Shown here piece by piece: positions 33,401 through 45,400 of a DNA stretch of 64,000 bases. Under the pieces are notes generated by a model that was not told the origin of the DNA, searched no databases, and worked only from the letters and a program-made list of their open reading frames with translations. The stretch is taken from NCBI RefSeq assembly GCF_024362695.1, contig NC_065424.1, forward strand, positions 5,058,786-5,122,785, read 5' to 3'. The number at the start of each line of letters is the position of its first letter. Position 1 is the first letter of the stretch. Position numbers and translations under genes: made by a program. The stretch comes from Pectinophora gossypiella. Lineage: Eukaryota; Arthropoda; Insecta; Lepidoptera; Gelechiidae.

Positions 33401-36400
33401 TATAAAATGCTAAAACCATTTGATTGATATTGTCACAATTATTGAATATATCCTGCCAGCGAACGCAAAACAACTCAGTCACAATTAAGTTATAGTTCGC
33501 CTTATAAAAGTTGTAATCGATGCGGTCACATGGACGAAGACTCGACACATTATTATTATCGTTTTGTAGCGGTACATTTACTATTATGCCAGGGTGGTGA
33601 GTATCCAGTATGCTTAAAAGATCTAATGATTCAGAAACACTTACGCCATCCATATTACTAATTACGAGATCCAAAATTCTACCTTCATCATTACGAATAT
33701 AATTCGCCTGATACAAGTTATTTAACGCAATAAAATCAACCAATGAAAATCCTGTATCTTTTTTATCATAATTCTTTGGAGTAGTGTATGAACAATCACC
33801 CAGAAGGCTCCAATCAATAAAGTAAAGATTAAAATCACCTAATATCATAACCGCGTCCATGTTGTTATTATTCAACATTATGTCTATGTTATCCAAGAAC
33901 ATCTGCTGCCTTTCTAAATTGGCTGGTGATGGTAAGTAAACTGCACATATAAAAATATTAAATTGGCGATTGTTTATTAATAGTTTAACATTCACCCAAA
34001 GGTCCTCGCAGCCGCTTTCCCAGCTTTGTACTCGAGAGGATGGAAATTCCCGAGAAACTGCAATCATGACACCGCCACCATCCAATTTAGAGCTGTTGGA
34101 GCAGTCACGATCTCTGCGATACACCAGATATCGTGAGTCAATAAACTCACTATCAGAAATACTAGAGTTTAGCCAAGTTTCAGTAAAAACAATAATTTTA
34201 TAGTCATTAGTTAAGATATTTTTGAATACTTCGCTGGTTTTAGTTCTTATTCCACGCACGTTTTGATAATAAATATCGAATGTAAAGCCGTTAATCCACA
34301 CCATTCACTGACACTAGTTAAATCAATTACTTCATCAATTTTAAACTGTCTTTGCTACGGATGAGTATAAATTCGCTGAATTCGTCCTTCCTGGTAAAGA
34401 TTCGACCGTTACGTATCCAAGTGAACCTATATCCCATCTCCTTTGCCTTAATACGTGCAGCTGAATGTAGAGCTTTGTTTGCAGGTGACAAATGTTCGCT
34501 TACGTATACTGGTTGACGGCGTCCACCCATGCCTAGATGTTGAGAGCTGAGTTTATCATTCGAGTTCTTCTTATTAAATTTAGTGACAGCAGCAAGAATC
34601 TCATCACGATGTCGCGGAGTACGCAACTTAGCCACTACAGTACGGGGTCGGTCATTATCCTTGTTCAATTTAGCAACACGCGTGACATGCAGAACATCTT
34701 CCACAGCAATCGGAGCGTCGATTACTTTAACCAGCTGTTCCACTATATTGGGCAAGTTTTCGGTTTTATGTTCCGGGATACCATTAATTTCAATGTTTGA
34801 GTCTCTTATATTCTGTTCAATCATGTTCAACCGATTCGATAAATCCGATACTGTAGTTTTCAGTTTGTCGTTATCGTTTTTGAGGTCATTTATTACAACG
34901 GTTTTCTCTTCTAGACAGATCTTCATTTCTTCATATCTCTGATTGTAAAAAATCATGGAATCCCGGAGCTCGTTAACCTGTCCATTAATTGACTTCAATT
35001 CTACAGTGACCAGTTGTCTAATGGTTGTTTGGAGGGTTTCAGAAAGAATTTCTCGCAATTTCTCCTCAGTTATGTAATTACCATCATAAGAAGTATTCAA
35101 TGGACTTGTAGGTGAGGAGTTTAGGTCGCACTTTGATCGCAATGTCACGTTACTAGCACTCGCTGCGCAGGTGACTTTAGTGTGGGGATCGCTATTGGAC
35201 TCATTGCGAGCAACTAATTGAGTAGGTGTCTCCGTTTTACCAGCCTTACTCTCCCTGTCATAGCATTCAGGACACTTCCAAGTGCGCTTACGTTCCTCAT
35301 TTAGGGAATAAAAACTGTAGAAGCGTTGCGAAGAGATTTTGGCGCAATGAATATCATATTTTTTAGAACATGCCGTACAATCCAAAAACTCTCTATCCTT
35401 TATTACTTTGTGGCACTTTGCACATTTTCCATTATTTTTCGACATTGCCAAAAATATTTTTGCTTAATAAAGCGCCCACCGTCTAGTAGAATTTTCAAGC
35501 AGTAAAGCGATGAAAGCGCTAAGCGACCGCAACCCAGCGATGCAGCGATACGATGACGTGTCTGTGTGTGAGTGACCGAAGCGGGCCTGCGCGGTCGCGG
35601 GCGACCGTTAATGTTAATATTTTGAAATGAATTTGAAGATTACTCACTGACCAGATGGTGTACACTAAATCAAATTGCACTACTGTAATGCTTGAAGTAT
35701 GCACTGTATGATGATATATAATTTACATTAAAAAATAAGTATTTTACCACTAAAATTAAATAAAAAATACGGAGCGAAAAAAATACGTTGTTGCTTCGGC
35801 AGTGGCCACGGGAACTGTTTGAGAACTGATATTAGGCAGCTAAATTACTCAATTGTATACCAATATTTTATGTTTATTTTTATTTTTTTAAAGAACGTCT
35901 AGGGCCCAGTGCCGAGGTTTTTCTTGCAGCTTCTTTTCCCCGGCTATACAGGTTATGAGAAGCTGCAGTAGTTTTAGGCGGATGAGACGTTCGTTATGTA
36001 AAAATTGACGATTCAAAGTGTAACTAATATGTTACCAACTGAATAAAGATATTTTTGAATTTGAATGGATTGTGTGAAGAAGGATATTTGTGTGAAAGGT
36101 GCGTAGTGCGACGAGTGACAGAGATGGATGAAGATGACATGTTATGTCGACCTCAGGTAGAATAGGACATATCCTATTACCCATAGGTAGGAGAATGAAT
36201 TAACCCTTTCACGGACAGAGATCATGGGTCATTGATGGTTCACAATAGGTGTTTTGACACCTTGGGATCGGAACATCATCAGACGTGGTAAGTAGAAAAT
36301 ACTTGGTACTATAAATTATGACATAAGCATGCCTTAGTTTATGGGGAGAGAATGCTGGAGACTGTTGAATGAATACTCATTGATTAGCATGTTTTCGCAA

Positions 36401-39400
36401 ACAAATATTTATTTATTAAAATACAAAAGTAATCATTGCAGGTTCTAAACCTGATGCGACAATATATTCTGTTCTATGATGATGTTTTATTTCTGTTTAA
36501 CTACATATTTCACTCTTTGGTAGCCATTTTGATAAAGTGTCACATCGAAATGATCGCTATTGAATTCTTTGCCATAGTTCAAAGCGCCAGCCCAAGGGTT
36601 TGTCCACCAAAACCGGATGCTCTTCCCGTCGGCAGTGGCTATCGTGAAGCTTCCATCAGTCCCTGTAGCTGACCCCTTGCGTCCAGAGGAACATATCAGT
36701 ATCTCCTCATTCGCTGAAACACGGTTGCCGAGAGGGCTGGATATCTCGTTGAAGTTCGGAGGGTTGGGAATCCACTTGCCCCAGTTCAGATTGGCTGCAG
36801 ATACTTGCATACCCACGTCTGGTAAAACTGTCACGCAGAAGTAGCGGTTTTCATTCGCCTTCACCAAGGCAAAAACGAAGAGGAGGAGTACACAACGCAT
36901 GATGCTTGTTGTCACACCGGACTGATACATAGCCTGATACCAAGTTGGCTTTTATACTGTTGTGATATCACATTTTATCACTGTTTGAGCTTTCTAGGCA
37001 ATTAACAAGTTAAATGTAATGTTAAAGGTTATCAAAAATGTATTTTCCAAAAAGAACTTCTGGATGCACGTAAAATACGCGTATAATTATCAAACAATAA
37101 CCCTTAGCCTATACGATAACCCTTTTTCGGTTTACTCTTTTTTGGGTTATCGCATATTATTTGCTAATTGTCCGCGTATTTTACGTGCCTCCAAAAGTTC
37201 ATTTTGGAAAATACAATTTTGATAACCTTTAAGACTATTCCACCTTCGATCATATATTTTCATGAAAAAATAACCTTACCTTGCGTGCCTTCTTGGTAGT
37301 CGGGTAAAAAAATACAACAAAGTTAACCTCTTGCCGCCGATATTTCCAGAAACAATAGTTAAACAATGGAGTTTGGATTGTAAAAGGACTTTTCGGCTTT
37401 GGACTTTAAAATAAGTTAATCGGAACCGAATAATAAGTAATAAAAAGATTGTAAACAAAAGCAAGATTATTTTGTTGCTTTTGTTGTAATTTCTAGGAAT
37501 CTATCTAAAGGCTACCTGCCTAACGATAAGTACCTCTTTTGCGCCATTGTTTTCCGAACGTAAACCACACATGGCTTTTTCTTATCCCCACTCCACCCGT
37601 CCTCCAGCAATCTGAGCGAGCTGAGCTCAGAGGCAGTAGCGAGCCAACCGGCGTCCGAGACGGTCATCCCGTCACATTGGTAATTAATTTTAGTACTTTA
37701 AAATGTATTTTACAAAAGTGGTTAGTGACTGTGTGAAACGTTGAACATTAAAAAACCTTTTATAAAAAGTGGACTTTCGGTTGGTCGGTAGACGGTGGAT
37801 TTGCAAGTGAGCCATTTATTGAATGAAGTGACGTAGTAACAGGTTGCAGCGTGGGCGCTTGCGTAGGATCCCTGCGGTCTAGCTCACTCAGTCGCCGTCC
37901 AACCTTCAAATCGAAAGCACGCATCCACCCCAAAATTTATTCGCGTATCAGTGGTTTCATAGAAATTAAGTGATATCAGTGAAGTTCAATTCTCATAGTG
38001 AACATCGTGTAAAGACGGAGTTTAGAGGATGGCTGCAATAACCACAAACTAAACCAGCTTCTGTTCAACCCGTAAATTCTTTTTACAGGCAAAGTAATTA
38101 TACTTTTTTCTTTTCATTTTGATGTGAGTTTGTCTTTCGCTGCTTGTGGGCTTTCACCCGGTAAACGTTTGCTGTCTTCTCACACGAATGGTATTTTCAT
38201 AATCTTGATTCGTCTGCCATTGTACCAGTGTGGCCATCGTATATTTTTTTTCTTATCTACGCTACGGCGCGGTGCTCTGTCGTACCGGTACAAATTTAAA
38301 AAGAAATAAAAAAAACAATATCTGTCGTGTCTATGATATGGTTAACTCAGTTTTTTGAAATTGGAATATTTTTGGCAATTATAAAATGCAAAAAAAACTT
38401 ATTTTTGGGAAAATTATTTTGTTCCCTGGTTTGTTCTAGTTGATCCGTTTTGTCGGAGTTGAATAAGGGGTTCTTTCCAAATCGAACGTGCAAACCCTGC
38501 TGGAGTGTGTCTTAGCCAATTGGGAAGTTTCGTAGGTCAAAGATAAATAATGAAATTCAGATTACTAAAAAAAAAAACAGATCTGAAGATGAGAAATAAC
38601 GTTTCCTTTTTTCTATTTAACTTATTTACGAATTTTAATAAAAAAAAGTGTAATAATAATTGCGACATTTTGTCACGTTTTCCTATGACGTCTCAGGTTG
38701 TTTTTCATACAAATTCCATAGTTTCGTGTTTTGACGTTTAGTAAAAAGTAACTGATTTGACAAGTTGGAATCTAGTCTATTATATCGCATATCGGTACAA
38801 CTCACATCAGCACTAGAAGGCAGTTTCTGCAGCTTGGCACACCTCCTTCTGACGATATTGCAGACTCGCACCCGTGAGGCGCCCGGCGTGGCATCCACGA
38901 AATACACGTTCCCAGTAATCCAGTCCACAGCCACCTGCAAACAGTAAGGAGATTTGATTTGCTCCTCATTCGTCACCATTGAAGTTCGAACCTGGTAATT
39001 TTTCAAACTCAAATATTTTAAAAATATGAAGATAAAGCCAAATGTTCACAGTTATTGTATTTTTTTTTTACCTTTGATGGGTTTGCTCTTGGCCCCAGAC
39101 TTGCCCGAAGGCATTGATGAGATCTAAAAAGATTATTCCAAAGAATCAAAAAGTATACTCGACGCAAGAACATTTGATAACATCTATGAACTAGAAATTA
39201 ACGTATCTCCAAAGGCATAAACACCTTTATCTCACAATTCTATTCAGACAAGTAGCGGCTTCTCCCGCTTCGCAATTTGGAGCAACATTTTTCATTTCGC
39301 ATCTGGTATTATTCACTCATTCTCGTAGAAGAAAGCGAAATTCTTTCCTCACAATACATGGCGCGCGAAAAATCCTTGAGCAAAGCTCACAAGGAGTGAC

Positions 39401-42400
39401 TAGGGAATCTGTTGCCGGTTTCTCAGGCTACATGTTTGCCTTACCTAAATGTTATAATTCCTAACTCCTAGCCCTATAATGGATTGGGTTGTGTCCTATA
39501 TTAAAGATAAATTCTGAAATTCAAAAAACATTTTCTTTTTTTGTTTATTTTTTTTCTTTAACCTATCGAATCCCACTGCTGAGAAAAGGTCTCCCCTCCT
39601 TTTCCACAGTTCCTTATCCAGGCAGATGTTTTGCCAGTCCCCTTCAAAGGCATCCAAACCGTCTTTCCGTTTTCTTTTGGGCCTGCCTCAGCTGCGATGC
39701 CCATCTGTAAGCACTCATTCCGTGAGTGCTTTGGCCCACCTATCCTGGTGCAGTCGGCCAACGTTTTCTTTGCGACGTCTGTGATCCCTTTTTAACTTAT
39801 TTTATGAATTTTTCTATGATTTTTTCTATGACGTCACAGTCGCACAAACAGTAATTTAGTGTTGTGACTTCGTGTTGATGTTTAGTAAAAAATAACTGAT
39901 TTGGCTATTTGGAAACTAGCTTATTTAACTCACCATAGTGGGTATTCCGATATTGGTGACGGCAACAGTACTGCCAGTGCTGTTGACCTGCAGAAGGCGA
40001 CCGTTCGACGCCGAGGTGGCGTACATAAGACGCCTGCTGACGTCATAGTCCATGTCTGTGAAGCTGTCAATTTTACTATCGTTGAATTCAACGGATATTT
40101 TCCCATCGCTGGTGATGGAGCGCACGGAATTGCCGCTCACGTACAAGAATGTCATGTTGCCTGTAATTGCCTTGCACGAGCGACGGTCGAATCTGAAAAT
40201 TTTAGGCTTGTTAGCACGATTTTCTTCGGAAAGTAAATTTAAAAATATATTTAAAAAAAAAACATTAGTTCATGGAGTTTGATCGAATTTGTGGAAATTT
40301 TCAATGTATTTATTTCATTTTATAATCTAAATATCTTGATTTCTTTTGACTAAACCCTTGAGCAGGCCAGAAATGGCCGTAAGGTAAATCGAGCGGCACA
40401 TTGGGCCGGAGGCCCGGAAGGCCGCGGTTACTCAAGCTGCTTACTCGTTAGACCATTAACTGTTCCGCTATAATAATAAAAAAAAAACTTGCAAATTTTC
40501 AGTATCGCTGTTATGCGCAGGTACCGGATGTTACTGATTTGTGGTAGGTCTCAGGTCTCAATCCCCTTGAATGGTTTCTTTGGTGTCGATCGATTTTCCA
40601 AAATCTTTTAAAGATCTGCTTTATGAAGCTTCTATTGGATCCGATTAGAAAGAAGCAGTGATGATATTGATTTAACCTTACCGAAGAGCGTATCCGTGAT
40701 GACAGGAGCACACAAAAGACCCGACAGTGTTGAAGCAGTTCTGTGAACAGACGTCCTTGGCGCACTCGTCCTCGTCGACACAGGCCTTCTGGTCAACGGT
40801 GAGCTCGTAGCCGGGTGGACAGCGGCAGTGGGGCCCGACTGGTGTCGGCTGGCAATTGTGCGAGCAGGTGTGCTGGTCACAGGCCGTTGCTGGAAACAGC
40901 TCAAAGTAACTCCTCTGAGTACTAAACGCACAAGACTTCGTTTCGTACACGATCATGCATCCGTCATCAATAACGTCTAGGATGTCACGAGTTTAATCTT
41001 CTTGCCCATTTATAAGCGGCTTTGAGATGCCAATTGTGTGTTGAATATTCCGTCGGCCCCAGGGTAAAATACGAAGGCATTGTATGTTAGATTCTTCTTA
41101 CTGATTCTTTACTCCCAGCGTTATGTGTTGGTACGAGCCCTCAGCGCTCCTAATTTGTCTGATCAAGTAGTTCGAAGAAAATACTTACGTCAAAAACAAT
41201 TCAACTCACCACAAGTTTCTCCCTCGTCGGAGCCGTCGAAGCAGTTGGGTTGCTGATCGCACACGGTCTGCCACTCCACACACTGCCCGTTCTCACACTG
41301 GAATCCATCGTGACACTGCTCACGAGGGTATACTGGTACCGGGTATAGCCGGGATGTCATGTTCACTGGGGATTGGATGGTCTGTTAGTACTCGAGTGAT
41401 TAGGGCAAATGAAGGAGTGAATGATAAGTGCAAAGTTTAAAGTTATGCAGATCGAAGAACCAGTGAGTTTTTTTATTTTTTTTTGAAAATCCAATAGGAT
41501 TTCTTTTCTCCTTATTTGTGGATTTTCGGATTTTCAAATCCACAAGTTGGGAATTTCTCTAACTACAGCCAGAACAATATCATGGCTTATTAATTAATTC
41601 CATTAAAACTTTCTTGTGTCTTCAGCATGCCATCACATATTAGACGAACCGAAAAACGCCGGTTGTTTTCTAGACCTTTCCAAGGCTTTTGACTCGGTTT
41701 CCTACGATATAATATTGACTAAGCTGAATCCAGGCAAACTTCCAGTCGAATTTGTAAACACCTTCAAATATTGCTACTAACCAGGACAACGAAGTTACTA
41801 ACTGTGTTAGTGAAAACTGCACTTAAGATAAATTAATAACTCATTGGTGCAAGTCCTGTACCGGGGTACGAACTGGCGCTCGCCGATTGGGGAGCAACCT
41901 GGTTCAGAGGATAACAGTGACGTATTTGATCTGTGCCTCTAGTAAACTCACCTCTCGCGCAAGCAGCTGGCGTTTCGTCAGTTCCGTCTTGGCAGTCCTT
42001 AGTGGCGTCACAGATGCGCGTCCTGGGCACACATTTGGTATCCTCCTGTTCACACTGGAACCCACCGTCGCGACATGAGTCGCAGTTCTTCTCGTCTGTC
42101 TTACCAGGGCAATCTGGCTTATTGTTACAGCTGTGGACAGATGGTTAGAGTAAAAGGAACACATAAGCTAATGACTAATATCCCAACTGAGGTAGTCAGA
42201 GGTACAATCCCTTTAGGTCCATAAGGTCCAAATCCTGAAATGTCCAGCGGGTGCAAAACGTCCATATACCAGAATGTCCATATCCCAAAAAGTCCAAATC
42301 CCAGAATGTCCATGTCCCAGAAAGACCATATCCCAGTATGTCCACGTCCCAATATGTCCAAATCCCAGAACAAAGAGCAAAAGTTCAACTTCGTAACAAC

Positions 42401-45400
42401 TTCGTAAATTACTTGTGGTCTTACTGGAGTCACGGAAAAACTATAAAATGCTTTAAAAATCATCCTCAAACTCAGATCAAAATGTTACATCTACGTTCAC
42501 CACACAAAAATAACCATAACCGACATTCATACCTATCTAGAAAAAAAAAAAAACGTAAACATCAAGATATACGACAATCACATCACAATAAACCGAACCA
42601 AATATTTTAGTGTCCTACTGAATGTCAAAAATCTCACACCTGTACCACACCCCAGGTACACCATACAAAAGTCTCAATCTTACCGTGTGTCGCCTAGCGA
42701 GTGAGACAGACTGCGCGCTCTCCCTGTTACTCCTTACTTACGCCCGTTTAAGACTAAAGTAAGTCCCAGAGGGGGTGAGATCGGCGCTCAATACGAATTG
42801 GTGCGGGGCGGAGAGTTGTGCAACTGTTAATAACCCGGGCAAATAAAATAGGCATCTCGCTGGTATACAAGCCATTTGACGTGTGCTGCCAACTTAAATT
42901 TGTCGGGCCTATATAAAAACGTGGGAGGGTTTTTTAAAATTGACATGTGTTCCATAAATTGTATGCCTGTCGATTATCCGTCCCTTTCCTTTTCGGCGGA
43001 TAAGAATATGACAGGTATAACTTAAAATAAAATTAGATGGTGCGTATTTGAATCAGCACCAGTACTCTTTATTATATGCCTTCGCAACCACTTTCCATCA
43101 TACATATTCGACATCTCCTTCTGTTGCGAACTCCTCGCTGATTTTATAAGTCTCTTTACATGTTTTTTATATTTCCTCTTTTTTGACAACGTTTTGAATC
43201 TTGGTTTTGTTTTCTTGTCTTCTTGTTGTTGGTGAAAATACGACACAAAATCTCTCTTAAGCTAAGTACTTATTTTTCATTCATGTATTAATACAGTTCA
43301 CATTATATATTAGCTATCAGCGTAGCTCACACCTTCTATTGTCCTTTAAGGTCAATAACCTACACCACCAACCCTACTGTTTTAGAGGTATTTTATCTAT
43401 AAAACATGCACACAAACAAATCGCATTCGGTTCCGTCTACGAAGACCCATCCAAGTCACAAACGAATCTATTTCGCCAATCGTTAACGTAGGTATTACTT
43501 GCGCGAATCGTAAGGTTTGCATTTAAAGAGGGACTTTCCAATCGGTATTTCCCAAAAACACGATAGATGGCGTTGTTATGTTTTTTCCTCGTTTAAATTT
43601 CTAATTTCATGGATAATATCCATGGTTTTTAGGTATAAATGATGACCCTTTTTACACCCAGGTACAATTATATATTCTGCATACATTCCATTTTCGAATA
43701 CAAAAAAGGTTATTATAAAGTTAGTGATTATTTAGAAGATATGAATGCATGGAATTAACTGTCTGAGAACTGATAGTAGGCAGCTAAATTACTCGATTGT
43801 ATACCAATATTTTATGTTTATTTTTATTTTTTTAAAGAACGTCTAGGGCCCTGTGCCGAGGTTTTTCTTGCAGCTTCTTTTCCCCGGCTATACAGGTTGT
43901 GAGAAGCTGCAGTAGTTTTAGGCGGATGAGACGTTCGTTATGTAAAAATTGACAATTCAAAGTGTAACTACTTTACCTACTGAATAAAGATATTTTTGAA
44001 TTTTGAATTTGAATAATTATGTACCTCAGCAATGAGAAAATAGGTAATTATCACATTAAAAGTGAACAACGCCATCTATCGCGTGTTTAGGGAACGTCGA
44101 TTGGAAAGTCTCTCATTCGGACGCGGCATACGTTATCAATTTACGTTTGCAACTTGTCCTTCTAGCGTTCGTTTTATTCTCTATCCCCTTCCCTCCTACG
44201 ACATGGACCCCACGATCTGAAAGAGAGCGTCTAACCGAGCACTGAGGGGGAGGCAAATACTCCTGTTCTGTTCGCAAGTGTACTCCCACTCGGCGCAATT
44301 ATCTACCTCCTCTACCTCCTCTTCCTCCTCCTGTAGGGTAAGCATTGTGAAGAAGCATATTGAAAAAAAATACCATTCGAATTGAGAATCTTCTACTTTT
44401 TTGAAATCGGTTAAAAAAATGTTTAAATGGGCAATGAAACGTGAAAAATTGGCAGTGAACGGTCTGGGCTGAAGAAAAGGCAGCGACATGTGGTTAACAG
44501 GCAATGTAGAGTGAAGAATGAGTAGTGAAGGATAACGAATAGATAGTGAAAGATGAAGAATACGCAGTTGAAGGGTGACAAATTACCAGTAAATGGTTAA
44601 AAGTTAAGAATAAGAATTATTTATTGTGAAACTGTGTATCGTACAAGGTCGTTATAACCGACCGGTCGTAATGGTCGTTATGTCGATAATAGCTTCATTC
44701 TTTGGATATCAATCCCACAATATGCTACTTACCTAGTTGTAAAATTAATATTTTTTTTTTGCTCTTATGAGCTACTTAGTAAACTCAACTACATTGAAGA
44801 ATCACGCCTTCAAAGTGCGATTCCGATATGATCCGCAAACGTGCCAGTATTACTGCGAATGCATTTTTTTCTACTTGGCCGGACAAATAGGGAGCGCTGA
44901 GGGCTCTCAACCGGTACAAGATTGAAGACAATAGGCCTGAGGGTGTCCAGTTGGACGCGATATTTGAAATAATTAATCGACTATAGTGGGCCGATAGCGA
45001 TAAACGCTTAATGAGGGAAATATCGACCACGCCAGCGGGGTCGGTACTGGGGTCCTGAAATATTTGATGTCGCTGATTGGCTAGAGTAATCGTATCGTCA
45101 GAATCGTATATTACGTCCTTTGGGCGCCGATACTTTTCAATATCGTCCCTAAGCGGGAAGTATTCGGAAGCCGCAACTACCAGGGTGGGATTTGGGTGGT
45201 GCTGATGTATGTTCCGCAAACATGTTAGTAATACAGGTACAATCTTACCTGAGTATCTACTAAGTCGGGATCCTCACAGTCCTGTTCATCGGAATAGTCG
45301 TAGCAGTCCATTTTCTGGTCGCAGCGCTTGTTTAACTCGATACATTGCAGGTTCCGACACTGATAGAACCCTTTGCTGCAGGTTTTGTTGGCTGAATATT

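Larger units (their letters stand above)
31197..35812 (-). mobile_element. CR1-like non-LTR retrotransposon, nearly complete (4.6 kb)
   Basis: Minus-oriented LINE with ORF1 (34327-35451), ORF2 (31426-34304, one frameshift) and a 3' simple tail of ATAA units at 31197-31214. It is bounded by AACTGT at 31191-31196 and 35813-35818, splitting an L3 3' UTR whose intact sister at 26025 reads TTAACTGTCTGAGAACTGAT. GC-containing 5' UTR of about 360 bases precedes ORF1. Little decay suggests a recent insertion in the VgR intron. Confidence 0.88.

Noticed and set aside
37540..38060. Solo LTR or gene promoter
   Set aside because: Less AT-rich than its surroundings, but no paired repeat, target duplication or primer-binding site could be found by eye.
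42225..42378. CRISPR-like array
   Set aside because: Units are contiguous and degenerate with no unique spacers; it is a minisatellite in a eukaryotic intron.
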